DNA of 64,000 bases from Mortierella alpina (taxonomy: Eukaryota > Mortierellomycota > Mortierellomycetes > Mortierellales > Mortierellaceae): the NCBI GenBank assembly GCA_029449245.1, contig JANATF010000008.1, positions 1,674,001 through 1,738,000 on the forward strand. The letters are read 5' to 3'. The position numbers and the translations under genes were made by a program. This document shows, piece after piece, positions 33,524 to 44,392 of this stretch (position 1 is its first letter; each line of letters starts with the position of its first letter). The notes under the pieces were generated by a model. It searched no databases and had not been told where the DNA came from. It saw only the letters and a list, made by a program, of their open reading frames with translations.

Positions 33524-36500
33524 CTAGCGCGAGTCGACTGGCGGTCTCGGGACAGATGAATCGTTTGCAGCCGCTCCAGCGGCCATCATCAGCATAGGCG
33601 ATGGGGCTCTGGTATCAATTGAGCTCAGACGGGGACCTCCGGGTGGAGGTGGTGGTGGGGTATAGCTCGAACTTGCCAGGTTGCTGCTCAATTTAGGCGA
33701 GCTTGTGTAGTGGCGTGGAGGAGAGAACGAGGCGGACGTTCGATCGCCAGCGCCGGTGTAAGGGTTATATTGCGAGACGCGCTGACGTCCGATTGTGCCA
33801 CCAGGAGTCGGGATGTGCATATTCAGCAGTGGGATCGCATCCATCACGCCGGCAGGTCCAGGCGCCCCAGGCGCACCAGCGAATCCTGGGTCCGTCAAGG
33901 TGTATCCTCCTCCTCCATTCGATCCTGAGGACATTTGGGCTGCGTGCCAACTGCCTGTAAAGGGCTGCCCGCTGTCGCTAGTCTTTCGGGAATTAGAGCT
34001 CTCGTCAGAAAGATCCTCCTCTCGCACCTGAGGAACCCAGTCCTCGCCCGAGTCCGAAACCAGGAACTGTGGTGTGGGCAAGCCAGCCAACACCGCTGCT
34101 TTCTGACGGCGCTCTCGTTCCCACTCTCCCCACCTCTTCATGGTGATATGAGAGCTGTCGAACTGACCTTCCTTGCCACCATGGTCGTTTCCAGCGACCT
34201 CTCCTGCGACCATGCGCGTCTGACCCCAAGAGAAATCGTCAAAGTGCCAGTAGGCGTACGCCGGTAGGACAAAATTCCAGACAAAGATCGAGCACAGGTA
34301 CACCATCATCCATCCGACATAAACAAGCTTGCGAGAGGTCATGACGATGAGCACCGCAGGCAGTCCCAAGATGGCCGCCAGTAGTAGCAATGGCACGGTT
34401 GTGTCTGGAATCTTCTCGCTGTGCGTGATGGCCTTGATGATCGAGATCGTGACCAGATAGATCGTGAACGAGATAGCAGCAGGCAGCACCACCGTACCGA
34501 CGAGCTCCATGAAAATGACAAACTGCATCGAGAAGCAAAACGTTCCGCACAGATCGCGCACCAGAACCAACTCCAGCAAATTGTGAATCGTAGAGTTGAT
34601 CCAGCGACGACGCTGCGATAGCAAAATTTTGAACGTGTCAGGCACCACCGTCTTGCAGATCGCTTGTGGAACAAACATCATCTTGCGTTTTGGGAAGGTC
34701 CTGAGCATGAGCGTACTCAGGTATCGGTCCTCTCCCAACAGCAACAGATTCTTCTTGTGCAGCGTGTCAACGACGTTCTCGGAGTAGTGTTCGACGATAT
34801 CCGGATTGGCGAGAATCGGGACCCAGTAGCCATTGGGACCCTTAGGTGCCTTGATGCGGTACATGCAGAAACATCCAGGCAGACAGGTGACGCCTCCAAA
34901 CATGGACTCAAAGGCCTTGGACATGTGGTGGGAGATGTAGTACTCAAAGACCTGAATCATGGTCACCCAGGAGTCGGTCTTGTTGGCAATCTTGGTCTCT
35001 CCGCAAAGTCCCATGATTTCGTGGTCGTGCGCCATGGCCGCAATCATCCTTGACAGTGAATCCGGGTACACCTTGGTATCTGCATCCACCTATTTTCAAT
35101 GCGATACAAATAGGACGTGAAGGTGGAAGCAATGTTAATAAGTTTTCATGTTGCGATCAATGTTGCCAATGTGAAAATCGGAGCAGCAAAAGAAAATCAA
35201 GCGCGACAACACCGCACAAGATCACATTACCATGAGCACAATCTCATATCGGTCAGGTGCGACCCCAGTGACGCGCCAGATCGTGTTGAACAGCTCATAC
35301 TCGAAAGAGGTCATGCGCTCGTCAAACATAACATGCTGCAGGAAACTCATCAGAATGATCTGCGAGTCTCGCTTGCCTCGGTTGCCCGGCTTGGGCTGGT
35401 TCTGCTCCGTGGGGCCTCCAACTTTTACGATCAGACACATGGGCACGCGCTTCTGCAGCTTCTTGTCCGGAACGGTATCGTCGTCGTACTTGTAAAAGCC
35501 AGCATAGACCTTGGCCATGTTGTGCCGCTTGGTGCCGTCCGCAATTGCCACATAAGAATGCGCCATCACATCATCCCGGGGAGAAAGATCATCGTGCATC
35601 ATGGACAGGCAAATCTCAGGCGTCGACATGTTGTTGCCAGCCCCGATAATCATGCCGTCACAGATCACCACAATCAGCTTATGTGAGTTGGGATAGTCGG
35701 TGGTGGCGATCGAGTCCAGTGTCGTACGAAGGCCATCAATACCTTCAGAATAGCAAGTGACCAGCGCCATAGTATGGATCAAGGGGAAGTTGAATGGCTG
35801 ATAGGATACTGGCGGCTGCTGAACCATGAAGGGCGAGACCGGGAGTGGGCAATTGCTAGGCTGTTGCTGCGTCGTTGTGGATTCCGACGTTGATGAACGA
35901 CGAGAATGGTTGCGCACGCCGCCAAAACTAGCCACGCTCGATGGTCTCATGGGATTCGGCAGCGGTGGAGGTGATGGGGGTGGTGTTCCGTTAGGTCCCA
36001 ATGGGCCATTAAAGTATGATGCTCTGTTCAGAGAGCTATTAGATGCCGTCAAGAACGCAGCATTTGCACCAGGAGAGCCAGGGGGGGTGTATGGTTTGAA
36101 GACACTAGTTGGACGGTTGAAGGTCGACAGTGGTCGAGAGCTAGGCTGACCGAGGGATGGTGTGCCCAGAGCGCTTGAGGACCCCACCGCTGATCCTGTA
36201 GGTGTGAAACGTGAAGTCGTGGGGAAGAAGGTCTGTCGCTTGGAGTTGCTAAAGGCCGGACGATTGATATCCGAGCTCCATGCCTCAATTTGTTCAGCGC
36301 GCTTCATGCGATCCTGATATGTCTCATTGTCGAATCCACCGAGGCGATGGCTCAGGAACCAACCAAAGAAGACTGCCAGAAAGAACTTGATAAAGACCAC
36401 TCCCAAGATAATCACCAAGGACACGTAGGTGATGACGTCCGACGTCATGCACCCGATCGTCTTTGAATCCATAGCGCCGACTCTGGCGATCTGCTTTAAG

Positions 36501-37850
36501 CAAAGTCCAACCTTGGTCATCTTCTTTTGAACAAACATGAAAGAGAGGTCCCTTCGCACTTCAATCGATCCATTGCGGAGTGCTAGAAGTGCATCATCCA
36601 GCGCAAAGTCGACCTTGATCCATCTGAGAATATCCGCATCAATGACATCGCCGTCGTAGGCAAATAATCTGCGGTCCGTGTTGGAGATGTTTCCCCAAGT
36701 GTAATAAGCAGGTGCGTAGTGCTGAGACTTGAGAGCCGCCCACTTGACTCTGTCGGCTTGTGGGAGATGGCAGGCTGCAAGAGTCTTGTCAACAGTCAAA
36801 TCGGGTTGAAGAGATCCGTCGATTGGGCGCATCTTACAAGGGAAATAGAGGTTGGCTTGGGCATCTGTTGCTGGTGCAGGCGCTGTGCGGGTGATGAGTC
36901 CCTCGCAAGCACCTCCCGCCTGTTCCTGAAACAAGAAAGAGGCATCCATGCCTTTGGCAGGGCTGGTAGGCACGTTCATAATGTCGACAGGTTCGTCCGA
37001 GATATTCTTGTCTAAACTCGGATGCATCCATACTTGTCCATCACCTCCTGGTTGAGCGTTGAAATAGTATCCCATGCCGTCGACAATAACATCCTGCCCT
37101 CGTGAGCCGGCCACGAACTTCCCTGTCTGCTCGTCCCGACAAAGCGCTTGCTGCAGTCCGAACGTCAAGAACGCCACTGCACAGACCATGATGACAATCA
37201 GAGACACTAATGCAATTTTTTCGCGCCATGCTCGTTGGATCTCAGCCGTATGCATTCCTATCACAAGGATGCGGTCGTATTAGCAAGATGTTGGGTGCCC
37301 TGGAAAATACAATTGACTCAGACTGGCTTGATAGCTTACCACATGTCTTGAGCAGCGTAGCGGGGAAGCAGCAGGTCACTGCATTGTAATAGATAACCCA
37401 CTTTGAGGGCCACGTCCGCGATTCCTTCTTGAGTGGATTTTTAAGGCTTGTGAGATCGACTATACGCTTCGGGGATTCGGCAGGCTTTGGCTTGGCCCGT
37501 GGCTGGCCGGGCTTCTCTGGTTCGCGACCGAGAACACTCTTTCCTCGACGAACACCACCTGTCCGACCTAGGGGCGCGCCCGTTGGATCCGTGCCGGTTG
37601 AGGAAGCCTGTACCCTGATATTGGACCCGTCAAGGTTTTGTGTTGCATTCCTGTAATAGTATTGTGGGTGGTTGCGATCAATACGCTCACGCTCAGGTCG
37701 GACAAGGGACTTTTGCCGCTTGAAGTTGGTCGGTCGCCTGGTCGTTTCTGCGCTCAGTGATGACGTTGCTCCTATGCCTGAGCGCCGCCTTCCTTGCGGC
37801 TCTTCGTATGATATACCTGGGTTCTCCACGTCCTGATATGCTGGATTCAT
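33524..37850 (-). CDS. Chitin synthase, division 2, class IV-like
   Basis: Three exons (37850-37340, 37257-35231, 35089-33524) give about 1367 residues. A basic, disordered N terminus leads to two membrane spans ([17 protein letters not shown] and [18 protein letters not shown]), a luminal region, a third span ([20 protein letters not shown]) and the glycosyltransferase-2 core. Catalytic motifs: [12 protein letters not shown] (about 847), EDRYLSTLM (about 966) and QRRRWINST (about 1004, the processive-GT QRRRW box). At least four C-terminal spans and a Pro/Ser-rich tail follow. There is no N-terminal myosin motor, so class V/VII is excluded and class IV (Chs3-like) favoured. It polymerises UDP-GlcNAc into chitin at the plasma membrane. 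An intron splits the codon triplet just before V-D-A-D. Confidence 0.92.
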
Positions 37851-38827
37851 GATTACAGAGGTGTGCTGTCAACCGCGGGAGGAGCTTGTCTTATGGTCGT
37901 AAGAATATATGGCTATAGTGCAGCATGTGATGAAGGATAGTATGCGTATACCAGTACTAGTGAGTTTGAATCACATTGCGAGCTCAGATGTACATTCGTA
38001 AGCGTGGCAGTTGAAGACGAGGAAGCGCACATGTATGTAGAGCGTTTTTGAAGTGATACAAATATCATGAGCACTTTACCAGAACGCTGTATCGCGGTCT
38101 CTCCGTGGCGGCAAATAAAACAAGCGTCAACAGAGGATGGACGATGGACAAGAGATAGGGCGGACAAGAGATGCGGGCTGGGTTTGGCGGCGACTAAAAG
38201 AATAAGGGATAAGAAGGAAAAAGACACCAAGACAGGCAGGCACAGGGTCAGAATGTATCGAGGCGCATGGATTTTGCTCTGTACTATCCCAGAAGCAATG
38301 ACACGCACAGTGAGAGGGTGCCACTGATGATCATAGAGGGGTTGTAGGAGGGGGGGGAGTGCAGAGGCGTGCAGGATCGCTGGGCTGATGAAAACATGTA
38401 CATGATGCAGCGGGCGTTGAGTCGGGAGTAGCGACAACGAGAACAGCTGCGCGATCAATCAAAACTATTGATGAGCTGGGCAGCGAGAAAAGGAGATTCC
38501 GAAGCACTTCAGGTTCAGTGTAGGTTGCTGGTGGAGGTGTGCGATAGTGGAGTGGTACGTGCTCGATGGGGGGGAGTGGCCCTAGATCGCAAGGTGGCAG
38601 GCCAGTGCATATTTGTGCAGAATTGCCTCCTTGATCCACTCACTTTGGGTTGAAGGTGGGTAAGGGTAGGATGTGTGGTTGTGCGGGTGTATGCAGCAGG
38701 GGTAAGTGGAGGAAAGAGCTGTGGCAAGGCGAAGGCAGCTGCGAAAAGAGTAAGAGAGAAAGTATGAGGAAGCAAGATGCAGACGAGAAGCAAAGTGGGA
38801 GGAGGGGTGATGATGGAGAAGGGGATG

Positions 38828-38830
<3 letters not shown>

Positions 38831-38854
<24 letters not shown>
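38831..38854. repeat. Homopolymer A24
   Basis: Uninterrupted A run upstream of the chitin synthase gene. Confidence 0.9.
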
Positions 38855-38858
<4 letters not shown>

Positions 38859-39219
38859 TGTTCTACAGTGGGAGGGAAAGAGAAGAGCGAGGTGTCATTT
38901 GAGGCTGCAACTGGCCAAACAAGATCAATCTGGATTGCGACGCAAGACCAAACAAACCGCAGACAAAAATACAGGGCAAACCAGGGCAAAAGTGGCAGGT
39001 GCCTTGTCCGCGTCTGTTCGTTGCGTGAATGGGGGTTATAAATAGGCTGGAGCGAGGAAAAAAAACTACAAACAAACCGCATAGCCATTTTATATCTCAA
39101 GGTTGGTCGACGGGACATGAAGAAGGGAGGAGTCCTGGGAGCGGGGCAGGGCAGATGCTGCTCAGAAGACGGATTGCTTATATCATCCGTGCCGCTGCAC
39201 CTGAACAAGGTTTATGCGT

Positions 39220-39236
39220 CCCCCCCCCCCCCCCCC
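39220..39236. repeat. Homopolymer C17
   Basis: Uninterrupted C run. Such runs are prone to length errors in sequencing. Confidence 0.85.
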
Positions 39237-39820
39237 GGTGGCAACATCCAAAGTGCCCATGCCCACGACCATGACGACATGAATACCTTGCGGACACGGT
39301 GGAGATTTGAAAACAGGCATGGCCTTAAAATAGAGACCGATGGCAGTCAATGATGAAGTGGAATACTATGAAGGTCTATGCAGATTGAAACAGACTAGCC
39401 ACGCTTTATCCCAACACGCTTTGCATGCTCGAGTAATGGGACAAAGAAACGCGCAGTTCTGTTGTTTGTAATGACATGATTTGTTATGCTCCTTACGATA
39501 TCCTCTGTCTCCATCCCTTTCTCTCTCTCATCCTCTCTTTCTCTCTCTCCCTTTCGCTCCTTTCACTTCTCTCTCTCTCTCTCGCCATTGTAAAAAAAAA
39601 GTAGCATACATGTAAGATGTATTAAGGCCGTATTACATCTGATCCGGCGCCTCAAATACAAATGCTGAAAGAGTGAGGACGCATCATGATTGCATAACAA
39701 ACACCACTAGAGAGAACACATGTTTGTGCGTGCAATGGGAACTGTGAAGACGCCAAGCTGGCGGCTGACGATGCGCGCCAGGGATCTGTGATGACTGTAC
39801 CTGCTATGCTGTCGCGGTGA

Positions 39821-39869
39821 GAACTGACGAACTGAAGAACTGAAGAACCGAAGAACTGAAGAACTGAAG
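39821..39869. repeat. Tandem repeat, unit GAACTGAA
   Basis: About six adjacent copies of an 8-base unit, one with a single-base change (GAACCGAA) and the first slightly diverged. Confidence 0.8.
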
Positions 39870-40163
39870 GTCGAAGGCCATATACAGGTACTATACAAGT
39901 GAGCAGGGGGATGAGAATCCCGGCAGAGGGTGTGACGGAAATTAAGGATAGATCGAGGTAGAGGGATAAAAGTAAAAGGACCAGTGGGACAGCACAGGAT
40001 GCGTTTAACCGCTGAGACGAGCCACACCAGATTTGCCAGAGTACACACACCTCTGCATCGACGAGGGGGTAGTGGCAAGGGGTATGGACCAAGTCAAACT
40101 GGTACAGAGAACTGCCAGGGGGAGGCAAAAAAGGACACAGGAGCGCGAGCGAGCGAATACGTA

Positions 40164-40670
40164 CTAATGGCCCCGATCCAAAATAATTACCCGCAAGATA
40201 TAAAATGTACCGGAGCCGTTGTATAGCTCATGACAACGTATGCCTCCGAAGAACCATATAAAGAATAATGTAAAAAGCACCCCTATCGCGGCAGTGCAAA
40301 AGATGAAGAGCCACTTTATGGAAGGGATGGCGAGCAACTCCGAACAGACCTGGGTCGTAAGCACACGCATCTCTTCTTGTGTCAGGTCGTCTACAACGAG
40401 ACAGATAGAAACAGTCGGAGGACAACGAACGAATACGACTCACTCCACGGTCATTTGAAACTTTTTGAACGCGTGAAATCAATGAAACGCAGCCAAACGG
40501 GCAGTGCGTAGACGCACTGCTCGCACTGCTCGCACATCAAGAAGTAACTCTGTGAAAAGTGCCACCTTGAATTCAGGGACAGTTTTGTGAAGCAGAGTCT
40601 CGACATAGTGTTACGGAGCAAGTCTGGAGGTGTGAATTCCGGCTGGATGGTGTGCAATTTGGGAGCCATG
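40164..40670 (-). CDS. Possible small one-span membrane protein
   Basis: The best-supported piece is a minus-strand exon from 40390 to the stop at 40164. It encodes DLTQEEMRVLTTQVCSELLA, a strong hydrophobic span (WLFIFCTAAIGVLFTLFFIW) and a short tail. It follows a good TAG acceptor. An ATG at 40670 starts MAPKLHTIQPEFTPPDLLRN, which could be the first exon, but no donor joins the two with a clean consensus and matching phase. Several weak GT sites near 40460 would work. Family not recognised. The model may be wrong at its 5' half. Confidence 0.35.
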
Positions 40671-41784
40671 TGGGGGTGTTGAATTAAGTGCCGGAGTGCT
40701 ATTGAGAATTGCAGTAAGAGCGTACCTGAAGGAGTGTGGATGAGACGCCTACAGGATGCAGCTGGCTGAATGGGGTACGGGCGCAAAAGTCGAGATGGAG
40801 AGTGACGGGGGTCCGACTTTCGAGCCGAGATTATGGTGGTGAGCCGGAGGAGGCTATGGACACCTCAAGTCAGGAGCTGTTTCAAGCACAGGCACGCACC
40901 GCAAGGTGGGGTTGGGTGAGAGGAAAGAGTAACAAGGTGAGCTAAAGAGGACAGTCGAGCAAATAAAGAGTGGAGGAGTGGAGAAGACGCTGGGGTCGTG
41001 GCGGCGTGCGCAGGAGACGATTATCACTCATAATCAATTTTGAGCCCTAGCTCTAACTTTGATCGATAACGCTGCAAAGCCTGCCACCGTGCATTGACAA
41101 GTCTACAACAGAGGACTGCAGAAGAATACTCACGGTTCACTGCATCGGTGGGTAGAGCATCAATCGTCGCGTGGATGCCGCGGGGCCACCTCTTGTGCTT
41201 CTATCCATGCTGAACTCTATGTCCATTTCAGGCAGAGTATATACAACCTTGCAGGAGGCATGGAGTGGTCTTTGGTTTTTTGATGCCAACGCCCCATAAC
41301 ATGCGACTTTTTTGCGTAAGCTGATCGACAAGTCAAAGACTTTGTCTGCGTTGACCTTTTTATTCCCGGGGATCGCGTTAGGATCAACAATCGGCCAACT
41401 ACAGTATTCGGTGCAGTAAAACGTTATGTGCGAACATCACTAGAAGCAAATACGATTTCAACATACCGTGATACGTCTATTTTTTTGTTTTCGCCTCTGT
41501 AAGAACTGAGGCAGCGCAATTTTTGATCATTCCTTCTTTTCTCTTCAAAGTAAGATCCGTCGTAGGAAGAATGCGATCTGTCCATGGAATCACGGGCAGG
41601 ACGATCATCGAGAGACCAACACGCAGGACAGGGACATACCGCTTGAAAGCAATTCAGGATTACTTGACGACAATTGATTTTCCATTCAGGACCCGTGATG
41701 ATCTCCCGGGATCCAAGGTGTTCATTCGAAAAAATATATCCTTTGCTAAACATAACTGCCCATACTCAATTGCCTCTAGTCAAG
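40671..41784. promoter_or_regulatory. Intergenic upstream of the ubiquitin-eS31 gene
   Basis: About 1.1 kb. An open plus-strand frame at 41523-41885 overlaps the ribosomal gene start out of frame and has no family signature. No RNA gene recognised. Confidence 0.4.
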
Positions 41785-42397
41785 ATGCAGTTCTTCGTGA
41801 AGTCCCTTTCCGGCAAGACCTTGGCCGTCAACGTCGAGGCTGGCGCCAGCATCAGCAATGTCAAGTCCATGATCCAGCAGCGTGAGGGTAGGTTGCAGGA
41901 GCTGATTATGTTTGGTCCTAGAGATCCAGGATTGGCCTTCATTTCGAGTGAATGACTTGCCATAGATCCAGGTCCTGGAACTAAATATACGGCACGTTGT
42001 CTTTTGTTCAATGCTTGGATCACATTTCTCAGGTGTCGCTGCTGCCGTTCAGCGCCTCTCCTTCGGTGGCAAGACTCTCTCCTCCGAGACCCTTCTCTCT
42101 ACCATCCCCGCCATGGCCACTTTGGACATGAACGTCGACCTTTTGGGAGGTGGTAAGAAGCGCAAGAAGAAGACCTACACCACCCCCAAGAAGATCAAGC
42201 ACAAGAAGAGAAAGGTCAAGTTGGCTGTTCTCAAGTTCTACCAGGTTGATGGTAACGGCAAGATCACCCGTCTCCGTCGTGAGTGCCCCTCCGAGACCTG
42301 CGGCGCTGGTGTCTTCATGGCCTGGCACCACGACCGTCAGTACTGCGGTCGTTGCGGTCTGACCTACGTCTTCAAGAAGGAGGGCGAGACTGCTTAA
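41785..42397 (+). CDS. RPS31: Ubiquitin-like / ribosomal protein eS31 (S27a) fusion with divergent ubiquitin
   Basis: Two exons (41785-41887, 42033-42397) give about 155 residues, the normal fusion length. The C-terminal part is a standard eS31: basic [20 protein letters not shown], then [20 protein letters not shown] and a C4 zinc ribbon (C-x4-C-x14-C-x2-C, from CPSETC to CGRC). The N-terminal part aligns with ubiquitin ([23 protein letters not shown]) but is strongly changed. Lys6, 11, 27 and 48 equivalents remain. Lys29, 33 and 63 are replaced, Ile44 is Ser, and the end is DLLGGG instead of the Leu-Arg-Leu-Arg-Gly-Gly end. The eS31 half belongs to the small ribosomal subunit. The divergent half probably acts as a folding chaperone removed by a protease and is unlikely to serve as general ubiquitin. 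The intron sits after Gly35, inside the ubiquitin fold. Confidence 0.93.
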
Positions 42398-43044
42398 ACG
42401 CTTCTCTCTACTCATTTATTCCCAAATAAAACCTCCCTTCTTTACACGTTATTCATCAAACTGTTCGGAAATGCCGCTGTACCGTCGAGGATATGGATAC
42501 CAATTGCCTCTTGGAGAGATCGAAAAATGAAAGACTTGCCTCGAGGCTCGGAAAGAGAGTAACGGGGAGATAAGCCACCGGCAATGCGCGGGTGAAGCTT
42601 CACGTCGTTTCAGTTTCCAGGCACCTTGGCTCATAACATCTCTGCGTCCCACAGCACCTTGCACAAACCGCTTGATCACGATCAGACCCACCACCGCATC
42701 CTTACACTCAAGGGCCTCCATCGCGCTCAAATAATGTACCTTTGAATCCCGACTTCGTCGCATTCGCCACGCAGACCTCAGACCTGCCCCACACCCCTCC
42801 CCACAAATACACAGACATCACAGCACCAGAAGGCCAACCAACGTTCAATTCTAACGACCAGATCTGCAACACTCTTACTTGCGTCCATTGGGATTGTCCA
42901 ACCCGGAACAAAGTAGCACCACAGTACTAGCGCCGCTGGTATCATTGCAACAAGAGGAGGGATATTATCACGCATCGCTCCCCTTGGATTGCCCTCGCCA
43001 TCTTTCCCAACGCAGACGTTGAAGAGTGCAACGGATAACAACAC
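42398..43044. other. Intergenic
   Basis: About 650 bases between tandem plus-strand genes. Begins with an AATAAA polyadenylation-like signal at 42424. No coding signal. Confidence 0.4.
42424..42429 (+). terminator. Polyadenylation-like AATAAA
   Basis: AATAAA lies 27 bases after the eS31 stop, a plausible 3'-end signal. Confidence 0.5.
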
Positions 43045-44392
43045 ATGTCTGCGCTGAAACTTGGTTTTCTGGCCATTCGCACAATTGCGAAACCGATTGC
43101 CAACTCTATAAAGTCCTACAGCGTCAAGCATCCAAAGTATGCACCGAAGGCGAGGGTAGACAATGTACTCGCGTCCACTCTCACTGAATTCGATGTCGAC
43201 ACGCGCTGAGCTCCAAACATCTTGTACTCATATGCATTTTGGGGATACTTTTTCTTTCCTTTCTCTTTTGTTGCGTTGCGTTCGAGTACAGATTCAGGGA
43301 TGCGTGCATCAGCGTAGCGCAGGTATGCTCATACCCGCTTTTTATGAAGGACGCACTGGATCGCCAGGGTTTATATTTCTTACTCAACGCGCTGTCGATA
43401 CTGTTTGATTCGACCGATAGTTTTCACACAAGACGGAAATGCAGCTCAAGATGAAGTTTCTTGGATACAAAGTGGAATCGATCCGCCCACTGAACGATGC
43501 TAGGTATATGATCATTGCTGATAGGTGTGCTGGTGTCCTTGAATCTGTGAATACGGGCTAATTTCTTTTGTACCGTGATTTAGAGCTGTTGAGATGGGCG
43601 CCAACTTTTTGGGCGAAGCCATCATCTTTGGAGTAGCCGGGTCCCTCATCATAGCTGAAAATGCCAGGTATGGACAACCTTCATAGAGCAGAAGCAAGTA
43701 AAGGAAGAGGACAGGTTGAGCTCGACATCTCACGACATATTTCTTGCGCAATTGCAAACAGAACGCGTATGAACGCAAGGGATCGAAAGAATCATGTGGA
43801 TGACACTCTGGACAATCTGCTGCTTATCACATCTGAGTTACGGGAAGAATTCAATCAGCTTTCGCTCAGGTCCGAACAACGAATCGACGACTTGCAAAAG
43901 GAGAATCAGGTCCTCAAGAAGACACTAAACGAGATTCTTGATGTCAGCCTTCGCCTTCGAAACCACACCCCATACTCTGGCCAGGAGATAGCGATCGGTA
44001 ATAGTGCTGGAGGATTCGTTTTGCAGATTGCAGATGAGCCCATGGTGCGGTCTTTTCCGCCGGATCCCCCCGCATCCTCATCATCTACACCTAGCCCCTC
44101 AACTGTTTCAAGAAGCGCATCGCAGGAGACTACGACCCCGCCGGGACCAACCCTGACCTCGACCTCGGCCTCCTTGGCATCTTCATCGACATCACCACTC
44201 CAGTCGTCGTACGATTTCCATCATGAGCACCATCAACTGGGACATCCGCAAACGGAGGATGATTTTATTTTGATCGAACAACAAACTTCATTGCCTCCGC
44301 AGCAAGCCAAGAAGGGTCGTTGGGAGGGCATGTCCCTGTCCTGGTTTGGTTCCAGCTCGTCGGGCTCGTCATCGTCCTCCTCAGCGGCGTGA
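43045..44392 (+). CDS. OPA3-like mitochondrial protein with extended C terminus
   Basis: Five exons (43045-43136, 43292-43322, 43421-43503, 43584-43667, 43762-44392) keep frame and give about 306 residues. The first 125 residues match OPA3 proteins: LGFLAIRTIAKPIANSIKSY, a short link, MQLKMKFLGYKVESIRPLND, then AVEMGANFLGEAIIFGVAGS, the conserved hydrophobic block. A coiled coil follows (LRSEQRIDDLQKENQVLKKT). Then comes a Ser/Thr/Pro-rich disordered tail of about 130 residues ending in poly-Ser, much longer than typical OPA3. OPA3 sits in a mitochondrial membrane, and its loss affects mitochondrial shape and gives 3-methylglutaconic aciduria in humans. Exon 2 is only 31 nt. Confidence 0.85.

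Larger units (their letters stand above)
37851..40163. other. Long region upstream of the chitin synthase, repeat-rich
   Basis: About 2.3 kb without a supportable gene. Contains A24 (38831-38854), C17 (39220-39236), CT-rich blocks (39500-39590) and an 8-base tandem repeat (39821-39869). On the minus strand 38300-38800 is CT-rich, fitting a leader. The 158-codon minus-strand frame at 39652-40128 overlaps the tandem repeat and has no family signature. Confidence 0.4.

Noticed and set aside
33765-34229. Short frames within the chitin synthase C-terminal tail
   Set aside because: Out-of-frame shadows of the Ser/Pro/Gly-rich tail.
35117-35686. 189-codon plus-strand frame
   Set aside because: Antisense to chitin synthase exons with conserved catalytic motifs.
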